A stretch of DNA of 64,000 nt, taken from the NCBI RefSeq assembly GCF_018394055.1, contig NZ_CP074441.1, positions 868,001-932,000 of the forward strand, written 5' to 3'. The position numbers and the translations under genes are program-made. This DNA is from Weissella ceti (GTDB lineage: Bacteria; Bacillota; Bacilli; Lactobacillales; Lactobacillaceae). Shown in pieces: positions 47,880 to 55,411 of the stretch. Numbering within the stretch: the stretch's first letter is position 1; every line of letters begins with the position of its first letter. The notes under the pieces were generated by a model, which saw only the letters and a list, made by a program, of their open reading frames with translations, did not search any database and had not been told where the DNA came from.

Positions 47880-48095
47880 AAAAAGGTTGAAAACTTGCAA
47901 TCAATGAAGAAAATGTTGCTGCAACGAATGTTCGTGTAAAGAACTTTGTGTTAGAGATAAAAATAGTAAGACTACAGTTCATTTTAATGAATTTATTGAA
48001 ACAATGCTTATTGATGCTGAAATATTTTGGGATTATATTAACAAAACGATATTTTTTGTTCTACAAATCATCCATTTGATGGGAATATTTGGTTA

Positions 48096-48677
48096 TTACT
48101 GGTTAGCAGCGATAAGTTGATCAACATATTTAATGAGGTTACCAACTAATTGTTGTTCTTCAATGAGAGGAACACTCACTTTAATTGTTTCAATGTCTGA
48201 TGCATTATAGCTTGGTAGTGCCCCGACTTGAGCAAACTGATGCAAATTTTGCTTTTCAAAAACGATTTTCCCGAAATACGAATTCCATGAGTCATCAAAT
48301 AAATACGCCATCATATTGTTATCAATAAGGAATGGTTCGTTTACAAGCCGCTTTCTATTAAGAAAAATAGCTGCTCCAACTTTAGCAAAAAGAACTCCTT
48401 GATTCTTAGGAACAATTGGATTCCATTTCTTGTTAGATATTTGCTCGTCAGTCACATAATTATTTGCATTTGTCATATAGACATTATTTCCTAGAATATT
48501 CATATCTGAAACTTTATAAAAAGGCGTTCCTGAAATACCTCCTTGTTCACTCTCAGAGAATCCAGTTCCAGATTTTGTTACACCTAAACTTCCCAACTTA
48601 TACTGTACCCAAGGGTCAGTGAAACCAGCAAAGCGAATGGCTGGATATTGGTTGTTATTATCACGAACATTGCTCAT
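48096..48677 (-). CDS. hsdS: Type I specificity subunit HsdS, expressed half-length form (module A)
   Basis: 193 residues, half the usual ~400. Starts with the conserved head YPAIRFAGFTDPWVQYKLGSL, carries one target-recognition domain (GTPFYKVSDMNILGNN..., ALPSYNASDIETIKVSVP) and stops at LIEEQQLVGNLIKYVDQLIAANQ, the TAA falling directly after repeat 2. It overlaps the hsdM stop by four bases (ATGA) with GAGGT upstream, so it is the translated copy. A single-TRD subunit would have to dimerise and should read a palindromic bipartite site. It lacks the usual C-terminal helix found on module B. Confidence 0.85.
   Translation of the reverse strand: MSNVRDNNNQYPAIRFAGFTDPWVQYKLGSLGVTKSGTGFSESEQGGISGTPFYKVSDMNILGNNVYMTNANNYVTDEQISNKKWNPIVPKNQGVLFAKVGAAIFLNRKRLVNEPFLIDNNMMAYLFDDSWNSYFGKIVFEKQNLHQFAQVGALPSYNASDIETIKVSVPLIEEQQLVGNLIKYVDQLIAANQ
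48099..48116 (-). repeat. hsdS repeat 2, copy in module A
   Basis: CTTATCGCTGCTAACCAG on the minus strand; one difference from the other copies. Followed at once by TAATAA, which ends the expressed HsdS. Confidence 0.82.
48594..48612 (-). repeat. hsdS repeat 1, copy in module A
   Basis: TTGGGTACAGTATAAGTTG on the minus strand, two differences over 19 bases from the copies in modules B and C. Confidence 0.82.
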
Positions 48678-50257
48678 TTTAGGATACCTCGCAATAGTTC
48701 TAGAGTTTTGTTTGCTTCATCAGTTGTTCCAACAAGTTGATCAAACATTTCATTTAGCTCTTTTGTTAGCTTTTTTTCTGTTTCATCAATTTCTTGCATG
48801 TCACGAACAAGTGCTTCAACGTCTACTGGTTCTTCTTCTTCAAATGTATCAACATAACGAGGAATGTTTAAGTTGTAGTCATTTTCAACAATCTCATCCA
48901 TCGTTGCAACATGAGCATACTTTTCAACATCTTCACGTGCTGTGTAAGTTGAAACAATCTTTTCAATATCTTCTGGACGAAGCTTGTTTGAGTTCTTTTG
49001 CTTTTCAAAGTCCTTTGACGCATCAATAAACAATACATCACCAGATTCACGATTCTTTTCTAGGACCATGATAATTGTTGGAATTCCAGTGTTCGTAAAG
49101 ATTTTTTCAGGTAGTCCAATAACAGCTGAAATGTTATGTTCCTCCAACAACGCCTTACGAATTTTACCTTCAGCAGCTCCACGGAACAAAACACCGTGTG
49201 GCAAAACAATGGCCATACGTCCGTCTTGCTTCAAATGGAATAGTCCATGTAGTAAGAATGCGTAGTCAGCCTTTGAAGCTGGCGCTACCCCCATCTTGAA
49301 ACGAGGATCGTCTTCACGATTCTTGTTATCCCACTTCAAAGAATATGGTGGGTTAGCCATAACGGCATCAAACATACGTGGACTATCTGCGCCATCAACA
49401 ACACCATCAGGCCAGTCACCATTCAATGTGTCCCCGTTACGCAGTTGCATATCGTTATAGTGAATACCATGCATCATCAAGTTCATTCGAGCCAAGTTGT
49501 AAGTCGTGGTGATCAATTCTTGACCATAGTACTTAACTGCACCAATAACACCACTATTCTTCATATATGAAGCTGTAGTCAACAACAATGACCCCGATCC
49601 CATTGTTGGGTCATATAGCGCATATTCTGGCAAGTCTTCACGCCCAGATGTCATCAAACGAGCCATAACCTCTGAAACTTGGTGTGGTGTATAGAACTCT
49701 CCTGCCTTTGCTCCAGAGTTAGCCGCAAACATTCCGATTAGGTATTCATATAGATCCCCCAATACATCTGCGTCTTCATCCAAATCAATCTCAGACATCA
49801 AGTTAATCATTTCAATCAATGTTGCTGTACGCATTTGAGCGTTACTTCCCAAACGTGTTGACGTAAGATCCATATCTGCAAAGATATCTGCGAAGTCTAC
49901 TTTTGAAGCTCCTTGAAGTGCGTTATCAAAATGTGCAATGGCATCTTGAACCATACCTACGTTGAACTTGTCTTCACTAATTGCTTTTTGCCAATCATCA
50001 AACATTTCACCAGGTTGAATAACATACCCAATTTTTTGTGTCATGTAGTCTGATGCTGCAGCTGCGTCTGTGTCCCAAACACTTTGCCATGATTCACCAC
50101 CAAGATTTTCATCTAACCAAGCTTGCGCCTTGTTAGATAAAAACTTATAAAACATGATTCCGAAAATGTAGTTCTTGTATTCTGATGGTTCAATTTTCCC
50201 ACGTGTTTCATTCAGAGTTCGCCAAATGCGAGCCTCTTTGTCTGCAGTTAATGCCAT
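48674..50257 (-). CDS. hsdM: Type I modification methyltransferase subunit M
   Basis: 527 residues. Helical N-terminal domain (WRTLNETRGKIEPSEYKNYIFGIMFYKFLSNK), methyltransferase domain with GEFYTPHQVSEVMARL, YDPTMGSGSLLL (SAM-binding motif I) and NPPYSLKWD (motif IV, N6-adenine type), and C-terminal helices that bind HsdS. Together with HsdS it methylates adenine in the target. GGAG-type site (TAGGAGATCAAC) before the ATG. First gene of the hsdM-hsdS unit. Confidence 0.96.
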   Translation of the reverse strand: MALTADKEARIWRTLNETRGKIEPSEYKNYIFGIMFYKFLSNKAQAWLDENLGGESWQSVWDTDAAAASDYMTQKIGYVIQPGEMFDDWQKAISEDKFNVGMVQDAIAHFDNALQGASKVDFADIFADMDLTSTRLGSNAQMRTATLIEMINLMSEIDLDEDADVLGDLYEYLIGMFAANSGAKAGEFYTPHQVSEVMARLMTSGREDLPEYALYDPTMGSGSLLLTTASYMKNSGVIGAVKYYGQELITTTYNLARMNLMMHGIHYNDMQLRNGDTLNGDWPDGVVDGADSPRMFDAVMANPPYSLKWDNKNREDDPRFKMGVAPASKADYAFLLHGLFHLKQDGRMAIVLPHGVLFRGAAEGKIRKALLEEHNISAVIGLPEKIFTNTGIPTIIMVLEKNRESGDVLFIDASKDFEKQKNSNKLRPEDIEKIVSTYTAREDVEKYAHVATMDEIVENDYNLNIPRYVDTFEEEEPVDVEALVRDMQEIDETEKKLTKELNEMFDQLVGTTDEANKTLELLRGILK

Positions 50258-50289
50258 GTTGATCTCCTAGTATTTAAACGTATCTTTTG

Positions 50290-50303
50290 ACGCATGAATG
50301 CGT
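50290..50303. promoter_or_regulatory. Palindrome in the hsdM leader, candidate operator
   Basis: ACGCAT-GA-ATGCGT, a perfect 6-base inverted repeat 33 bases upstream of the hsdM start, flanked by TTGA/TCAA-like bases that extend the symmetry. A possible repressor site or leader hairpin. Confidence 0.45.
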
Positions 50304-50401
50304 TATCAATTTTAATTTTATCATAACTGTAATTCTTTTCGTTGTTTTAAAGACATTCCCTATCACTAAATAAAAATATCTTTCTTTTGTGAAGATAATT
50401 A

Positions 50402-50443
50402 AAAACAGGTACACACTCTATCTCTAGACTGTATACCTGTTTT
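50402..50443 (-). terminator. Terminator of the higBA unit
   Basis: AAAACAGGTA / TACCTGTTTT (50402-50411 with 50434-50443) with minus-strand exit TTTTTAATTATC. Confidence 0.8.
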
Positions 50444-50497
50444 CTTTATCTATTTAGCTGTTATAACCTAGATTATTCGTTCATTCACTCTGTTATC

Positions 50498-51574
50498 TTA
50501 TTCTGCGTTAAATGCATACGATCTCTTCAAGTGTGAAAATTCATTAAATCCAACCAATTGATCATTTTGTAATCGACCAACCACTATTGCTGGTGATGTA
50601 TTTACTTCTTGGGCAAAAGTAACAATTGCTTCTTCATTGAACACGTTTTGATTAACAAATTCTTGGTATCTATCTAGCGGAATCAAGAAGTCTGCCGAAA
50701 ATTTATCAGCCTTTCTTTCTTTTTCTCTATAGACTTCATTGTCTGACAAATTGGAATCAAATTCACCATAATAGATGTGACCTAATTCGTGTAGTAATGA
50801 GAACCAGAAGATGTCTTCTTTTTTATTCAAATCAGTAATAAGTAGTAATACACTACCATTTCTAAATTTGGTTGTTGCGCCATTAAGTTTTGCACCTTGA
50901 AACTTTGGCATCCCCACAAGCACAATTCCAGCATCTAATAACAACGTCTTCAATTGCGTAAATACATCTTCTGGCATTTCAACGATTAACTGCTTAATGT
51001 CTGGTAATAGTTTTTCTAATGTCTTTTTATTGAATTTAGTATCAGTGACATTTCTAGCGTAATTCATTGCTAATTCCAACATCACATTAGCATTAATCAC
51101 CGCTTTTTCATTTACATCTGCTTGTCGATAACTAACCATCGGATTGAATGTTACTAAGTTATTCAGTGAAGCCATATGCAGTAAGCTACGTAACTTACTA
51201 TTCTTTTCAGCGACTGTATGTGACTTGTTTTCAATCACCTTCAAGTCTTTTAACGCTTTAATATCAATCTGTTTAGCAATTTCAGTATCTAAATCTTCGT
51301 TTTGTTGATTCTCAATCTCTAACACTTTTTCATCATACATAGCTTGCAGATTCAACCATGTCTTTACAGACACACCTGATAATTTAGCCAACTTGTTAGC
51401 TAAATCATTACTAATGTTTTCTTTTCCGCGAACAACTAAACTCACTGTCTTAGGAGTCGTTCCTAACCTATTGGCAAATTCAGCTTGACTAATATTCAAA
51501 TCTTCTATTAAATCTTCAACGTATGATCCTGGGTGAAAGGCAATTAAATCATCGTACTCAATCGTATTACTCAT
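50498..51574 (-). CDS. higA: HigA-like antitoxin fused to ImmA/IrrE metallopeptidase
   Basis: 358 residues. Residues about 12-75 form a HigA-type helix-turn-helix (GSYVEDLIEDLNISQAEFANRLGTTPKTVSLVVRGK); the C-terminal half is an ImmA/IrrE-type zinc peptidase with HELGHIYYGEFD (HExxH) and ADKFSADFLIP (third-ligand region). Binds the HigB-like toxin and its own promoter; the peptidase may cleave a regulator on DNA damage or phage signal. The ATG at 51574 lies inside the end of the toxin gene after AGGAGG; the longer TTG start falls within that ribosome site. Confidence 0.88.
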   Translation of the reverse strand: MSNTIEYDDLIAFHPGSYVEDLIEDLNISQAEFANRLGTTPKTVSLVVRGKENISNDLANKLAKLSGVSVKTWLNLQAMYDEKVLEIENQQNEDLDTEIAKQIDIKALKDLKVIENKSHTVAEKNSKLRSLLHMASLNNLVTFNPMVSYRQADVNEKAVINANVMLELAMNYARNVTDTKFNKKTLEKLLPDIKQLIVEMPEDVFTQLKTLLLDAGIVLVGMPKFQGAKLNGATTKFRNGSVLLLITDLNKKEDIFWFSLLHELGHIYYGEFDSNLSDNEVYREKERKADKFSADFLIPLDRYQEFVNQNVFNEEAIVTFAQEVNTSPAIVVGRLQNDQLVGFNEFSHLKRSYAFNAE

Positions 51575-51908
51575 AATGATTGCTGACCTCCTCAATTCGT
51601 ACTATCTCAATATTTTGGGGGTGTTGAAAAATATCTGTATTACTATATTGGTCATCAAAGGACACAATTAGTCGATACGAACACCTCACTCCTGCAATAT
51701 CTAAGCTATACAAACCTTCTAATTTTCCTTCGAGCTTATGAAATCTGTATCTTGGTAAAACAATAACGTCAGACCAATTATCAGCAGATTTAATCAAATT
51801 AATTAATTTAAACAACTTCACAGCCGTTTGTTCTGATAATTTACGTTTAGCATGGGGCAACGACGTGACTAACTTTCCGATCTTTGAATCTCTGTATAGC
51901 ACTTCCAT
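51567..51908 (-). CDS. higB: HigB/RelE-superfamily toxin
   Basis: 113 residues of the plasmid-maintenance-killer (HigB/RelE) fold: DSKIGKLVTSLPHAKRKLSEQTAVKLFKLI, PRYRFHKLEGKLEGLYSLDIAGVRCSYRLIVSF, IVRIEEVSNHYE. Such toxins are ribosome-dependent mRNA endonucleases. The basic residues of the RCSYRLIV strand fit catalysis. Toxin-first order and 8-base overlap with the antitoxin gene are characteristic of higBA. Confidence 0.88.
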   Translation of the reverse strand: MEVLYRDSKIGKLVTSLPHAKRKLSEQTAVKLFKLINLIKSADNWSDVIVLPRYRFHKLEGKLEGLYSLDIAGVRCSYRLIVSFDDQYSNTDIFQHPQNIEIVRIEEVSNHYE

Positions 51909-51925
51909 AGTTTACCTCTACATAC

Positions 51926-51946
51926 AAATTACCTAAAAGGTAATTT
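51926..51946. promoter_or_regulatory. Operator palindrome of higBA
   Basis: AAATTACCT-AAA-AGGTAATTT, a perfect 9-base inverted repeat just downstream of the -10 and 18 bases before the toxin start. Its place fits autorepression by HigA. Confidence 0.72.
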
Positions 51947-51947
51947 C

Positions 51948-51976
51948 ATTGTATTCTTATTAAGACACCAAGTCAA
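51948..51976 (-). promoter_or_regulatory. Promoter of higBA
   Basis: TTGACT (51971-51976), 17-base spacer, TACAAT (51948-51953) on the minus strand, one mismatch per box. Confidence 0.8.
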
Positions 51977-52177
51977 TTGACCAAGATTACTCGTATTTTC
52001 TAGAACACACGGTTATGCATTGATTAAACTTGATAGTTATCAGAACGTTTATACATCTATTAAACGATCAAAGTTTGGATTTTTGATTGTTATAACATAC
52101 AGAAAAGGACCATATTCATTTAGCATATGGTCCTTCTTTGTGATTTAATTTATAACTTTGTTTACTTGTGTCTTTAA

Positions 52178-53995
52178 TTATTGCACAGTAACTGACTTAG
52201 CAAGGTTACGTGGGTGGTCAACGTCCAATCCACGTAGCTTTGATGTGTAATATGCCAATAGTTGTGTTGGTACAACTGATACCAATGGTGCTAGCAATGG
52301 TTCAACATCCGGTAGGATGTATCCATCTGTATCGTTAGCCAATGACTTAGCTGCGATAACGAATGACTTAGCCCCACGAGCTTCTGTTTCGGCAATGTTT
52401 CCACGTACCAATCCAGCAGTCTTAGGTTGTGTCATCAATGTGATAACTGGTGTGCCATCTTCGATCAAGGCCAAAGTTCCGTGCTTCAATTCTCCAGCAG
52501 CGAATCCTTCAGTTTGAACGTATGAGATTTCCTTTAGCTTCAAAGCAGCTTCAAGTGATACGAATGCATCCACACCACGACCGATGTAGAATCCGTTACG
52601 AACACTCTTGTCTACTAGCAAGTCCTTCGCAACGTTTTCGAAGACTTCCTTGTCATCAACGACACCTTGAATATCAACCGCAATCTTTGATAGTTCTTGT
52701 TCTAGGTTGATGTCTACGTTTTCGCTCATAGCGTACGCTACAATCGCTTGTAGCACGACTTGTGTAACATAAGCCTTAGTTGAGGCAACGGCGATTTCAG
52801 GTCCAGCCATCAATGGTAGCGCGTATGTCGCTTCACGCCATAGCGTAGACTTTTCAACGTTAGTCATCGTCAATGACTTGTATCCAGCATTGTTTACGTT
52901 TTGCAATACTTCACGTGAGTCAGCAGTTTCACCTGATTGTGACAAGAAGATGAAGAATGGCTTTTCTGACAACAATGGTTGTTCGTAGGCGAATTCTGAA
53001 GAGATGTGGACTTCAGTAGGAATTCCTGCCCATTCTTCGAACATACGTGCCCCAACAAGACCAGCGTGGTATGAAGTACCAGCCGCGATTACGTATAGAC
53101 GGTCAGCAGCCTTCATGTCCTTGATGATTTGTTCATCAAGCTTGATGTTTCCTTGTTCGTCAAAGTACTTTTCCAACAATCGACGGATAGCGATTGGTTG
53201 TTCGTCAATTTCCTTCAACATGTAGAATTCGTAAGTTCCCTTGTCAGCGGCTGTAGCGTCAACGTCCAAGTGGAAAGTATCACGTTCAGTTTCAACACCC
53301 TTGTCATCAAACAAAGTTACCTTTTGTGGTGTCACAATAGCGATTTCGTTATCGTTCAATTCGATGAAGTCGTGCGTGTGTCCCAACATAGCAATCGCGT
53401 CAGAAGTAACAACGTTAAAGTCTTCTCCGACACCGATCAACAATGGTGACTTACGCTTCGCAACGTACATAGTGTCCGGTTGTTTGTCGTCCATCAACAA
53501 GAATCCGTAAGCTGAGTTTTCAGCCAACATGCTTGTCAACTTTTGCAAAGCTTCGAATACTGTCATCCCATCAGCAACAAACTTAGCAATCAATTGAACC
53601 GCAACTTCGGTGTCAGTGTTTGAAACAAATTCAACGTCTGACAAGTATTCTTCCTTCAATTCTAGGTAGTTTTCGATAACCCCATTGTGAACTAGGTAGA
53701 AACGTCCATCCGCACTAACGTGTGGGTGAGCATTGTCAACAGATGGTACACCGTGAGTTGCCCAACGAGTGTGCGCAATTCCAGCCTTACCAGCTACATC
53801 ACTAGTCGCAACCAATGCGGCCAATTCTGCAACACGTCCCTTTTCCTTAACCAATTGGTCTACACCCTTGTTTGTATCTGGTACATAGATTCCAGCTGAA
53901 TCGTAACCACGGTATTCAAGGTTTTGAAGCCCTTCCAACAAAATTGGTGCTGATTGGTAGTTTAGTCCTGTATATCCCACAATTCCACAATACAT
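52178..53995 (-). CDS. glmS: Glutamine-fructose-6-phosphate aminotransferase GlmS
   Basis: 605 residues. Glutaminase domain MYCGIVGYTG, YRGYDSAGIYV, HTRWATHG, SNTDTEV; two SIS isomerase domains with AAGTSYHAGLVG, FLSQSGETADS, STKAYVTQ; ends HPRNLAKSVTVQ. Makes glucosamine-6-phosphate for peptidoglycan. The nucleophile Cys is normally residue 2, exposed when Met is removed; here a Tyr codon intervenes (ATG TAT TGT), and GGAGG is correctly spaced (six bases) for that ATG. Single gene with its own promoter. Confidence 0.97.
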   Translation of the reverse strand: MYCGIVGYTGLNYQSAPILLEGLQNLEYRGYDSAGIYVPDTNKGVDQLVKEKGRVAELAALVATSDVAGKAGIAHTRWATHGVPSVDNAHPHVSADGRFYLVHNGVIENYLELKEEYLSDVEFVSNTDTEVAVQLIAKFVADGMTVFEALQKLTSMLAENSAYGFLLMDDKQPDTMYVAKRKSPLLIGVGEDFNVVTSDAIAMLGHTHDFIELNDNEIAIVTPQKVTLFDDKGVETERDTFHLDVDATAADKGTYEFYMLKEIDEQPIAIRRLLEKYFDEQGNIKLDEQIIKDMKAADRLYVIAAGTSYHAGLVGARMFEEWAGIPTEVHISSEFAYEQPLLSEKPFFIFLSQSGETADSREVLQNVNNAGYKSLTMTNVEKSTLWREATYALPLMAGPEIAVASTKAYVTQVVLQAIVAYAMSENVDINLEQELSKIAVDIQGVVDDKEVFENVAKDLLVDKSVRNGFYIGRGVDAFVSLEAALKLKEISYVQTEGFAAGELKHGTLALIEDGTPVITLMTQPKTAGLVRGNIAETEARGAKSFVIAAKSLANDTDGYILPDVEPLLAPLVSVVPTQLLAYYTSKLRGLDVDHPRNLAKSVTVQ

Positions 53996-54052
53996 ATTAG
54001 TCCTCCTGGTGAGCTTTCATGCTCGTTGATTTAAGTTTAAGTAACATTAATC

Positions 54053-54081
54053 ATTATGCTTTTAACGAATGGTATAGTCAA
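54053..54081 (-). promoter_or_regulatory. Promoter of glmS
   Basis: TTGACT (54076-54081), 17-base spacer, CATAAT (54053-54058) on the minus strand, about 57 bases before the ATG. Confidence 0.75.
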
Positions 54082-54106
54082 TGAATACAATAAAAAACTA
54101 TTCATT

Positions 54107-54136
54107 ATTGGTATAAATTGGTATAGTTATACCAAT
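54107..54136. promoter_or_regulatory. TTGGTATA repeats, candidate GntR/NagR-type operator of glmS
   Basis: ATTGGTATA-GT-TATACCAAT (54117-54136) is a perfect palindrome, preceded ten bases earlier by another ATTGGTATA (54107-54115); a third, GGTATAG, lies in the promoter spacer (54071-54077). The ATTGGTATA word matches the half-sites of NagR/YvoA-type (dre-like) operators for amino-sugar genes, which fits glmS. Confidence 0.6.
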
Positions 54137-54205
54137 GACGACTATTGGTGCACTTGCTCAAAAACGTGTTTAAATAGGCCTTTAACCGACGTTTATAAAA
54201 ACAAA

Positions 54206-54234
54206 AAAGCCCTCGACCATTTGTCGAAGACTTT
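54206..54234 (-). terminator. Terminator of the two-gene unit 54273-54960
   Basis: AAAGCCCTCGAC / GTCGAAGACTTT (54206-54217 with 54223-54234), minus-strand exit TTTTTTGTTTTTA. Confidence 0.78.
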
Positions 54235-54272
54235 ATTATTTTTTATCCAATTAACAAATTGGTTCTGTTCAA

Positions 54273-54560
54273 TCACTCTGTATCTGCGTCAGATTGAATT
54301 GACTTATCAATCAACAACCACTCACCATTCTCTTGTTCCACAAAAATTAACAGATAATCATTGTCATCAGTCGAGCTAAACCAAGATACAACACGAACTT
54401 TTAATTCTTCTGCATCTACATCAGATTCTAGTGATGGCTTCCCAACCACCGCTTCAACATCAGCTAGCTTAGCGCCACCAACACCTGTGATTTCTTTACT
54501 AACCTTCAATTGATCAAAGTAATCTTTTGTCCAAGCACTGGCATCATTGTCGATATTCAT
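54273..54560 (-). CDS. Small hypothetical protein with DUF3862-like style
   Basis: 95 residues, acidic, soluble. DQLKVSKEITGVGGAKLADVEAVVGKPS resembles the helix-loop of SmpA/DUF3862-type lipoprotein domains (a gene-dosage K-x-G-M/K-xxxVxxxxGxP pattern), followed by a beta meander (VRVVSWFSSTDDNDYLLIFVEQENGEWLL). No signal peptide of its own, but the upstream gene encodes a membrane protein one base away, so the two may act together. Possibly the split C-terminal half of a longer envelope protein. Confidence 0.6.
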   Translation of the reverse strand: MNIDNDASAWTKDYFDQLKVSKEITGVGGAKLADVEAVVGKPSLESDVDAEELKVRVVSWFSSTDDNDYLLIFVEQENGEWLLIDKSIQSDADTE

Positions 54561-54561
54561 C

Positions 54562-54957
54562 TTAGCGTTTTTTTTCTAGAACTTCTTCAGTCATCACTTT
54601 ATTTAGTGCAGCTACCTTAGCATCATCTGATTTCTTCTTTGCACGGATACTTTCATCTTCAGCCTTAAGTGCTTTAGCCACTGATTGTGTTTCTTTTGAA
54701 ACTGGTGCTGGTTCATTACTTTCTAACACCATTGCTAAAATCGCAGCAATGATCGTCACTGCCAAACCAACGTACGTCAAAACCTTCTTATGCTTCTGAT
54801 TAACAACAAATGCTACAACGATCACGATCAATCCAATAATCGCCAATGCTAGCCCTAATAGTCGTACACCTGAAATAAATGCCAAAATAGCACCTAACGC
54901 CCCTAATACAATTCCTGTAATTGGCAATGCCAATTTTTCTTTTTGTTGCTCTTCCAT
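54562..54957 (-). CDS. Two-helix membrane protein with charged tail
   Basis: 131 residues: two to three close hydrophobic helices (about 12-60 and 66-82, LPITGIVLGALGAILAFISG...) and a Lys/Glu/Ala-rich cytosolic or external tail likely helical (SVAKALKAEDESIRAKKKSDDAKV). Two ATGs follow GGGGG; I take the second (54957), spaced eight bases. No family identified. Coupled to the downstream small protein gene. Confidence 0.6.
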   Translation of the reverse strand: MEEQQKEKLALPITGIVLGALGAILAFISGVRLLGLALAIIGLIVIVVAFVVNQKHKKVLTYVGLAVTIIAAILAMVLESNEPAPVSKETQSVAKALKAEDESIRAKKKSDDAKVAALNKVMTEEVLEKKR

Positions 54958-55020
54958 CATGCAATCCCCCATATATCATAAAACAAGTATTCACTACTCC
55001 TAAAACCTGTAGTTGCTCTT

Positions 55021-55046
55021 ATTATACAGGATTACACATATAATTT
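55021..55046 (-). promoter_or_regulatory. Candidate promoter of the two-gene unit
   Basis: Minus-strand TATAAT at 55021-55026, with ATGACA about 19 bases upstream; spacing is longer than ideal. It precedes the gene starting at 54957 by about 60 bases. Confidence 0.35.
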
Positions 55047-55111
55047 GTCATCATTAGGTCTGTGTTATATATTCTAATGCATTGATTTCATTGAGTTAAT
55101 GGATATAAAGA

Positions 55112-55288
55112 TTAAATCATAAATTTCTTCTTATACTTCTTTAGCACTTGGTCAGCTTCTTGTGTTGGCGTGACTGTTTTGTCATCAGTTGTTTCTTGAT
55201 TAGCGATTCGTTTTTCCTTTTTTATTCCAATTTCTGCATGGTTAATAACGGCTGCTTTATTCAATAGGTCTTTTAATAAGGCTTTCAT
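55112..55288 (-). CDS. Small Lys-rich hypothetical protein
   Basis: 58 residues, basic, helical, no membrane segment: MKALLKDLLNKAAVINHAEI ... VLKKYKKKFMI. AAAGGA lies about 12 bases before the ATG. No family recognised. It lies between the LCP ligase terminator and the membrane protein gene, all on the minus strand. Real coding is plausible but unproved. Confidence 0.5.
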   Translation of the reverse strand: MKALLKDLLNKAAVINHAEIGIKKEKRIANQETTDDKTVTPTQEADQVLKKYKKKFMI

Positions 55289-55371
55289 GTCACTTATATC
55301 CTTTTACTTGAATTATTTGCTACTCAGTTCATTTTAACCAAGTCACGCTTATTTGTCAGTGCAGAAACAAA

Positions 55372-55400
55372 AAAGAGCCAACTCAATGAGTTAGCTCTTT
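55372..55400 (-). terminator. Terminator of the LCP gene
   Basis: AAAGAGCCAACTCA / TGAGTTAGCTCTTT (55372-55385 with 55387-55400, one wobble) with minus-strand exit TTTTTTGTTTC. Confidence 0.85.
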
Positions 55401-55411
55401 CATGATTAGCT

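Larger units (their letters stand above)
47373..47939 (+). pseudogene. hsdS: Silent half-HsdS module B, inverted
   Basis: 188 codons on the plus strand, opposite to hsdM. Begins ATG GTT TCT then WVQRKLSEVATLIGGGTPS, has a TRD (WDGDVNWFTPAEIN..., GIT-like RACIGKTAIL), then EIKEQIKIGYLFSNLDELITANQ and, unlike the other modules, the full conserved HsdS end KKVENLQSMKKMLLQRMFV. No ribosome site or promoter is seen at its start. Recombination across repeat 1 with the hsdM-linked copy would attach this TRD and its tail to the expressed gene. Confidence 0.82.

Noticed and set aside
46834-48612. Repeat words here as a CRISPR array
   Set aside because: Only three copies of each, at irregular distances and in both orientations, all within hsdS coding sequence.
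53996-54060. glmS ribozyme upstream of glmS
   Set aside because: The 65 bases between promoter and start are too short and lack the conserved ribozyme core.
54056-54379. 107-codon plus-strand ORF upstream of glmS
   Set aside because: It crosses the glmS promoter, operator repeats, a terminator and the end of a minus-strand gene; peptide looks random.
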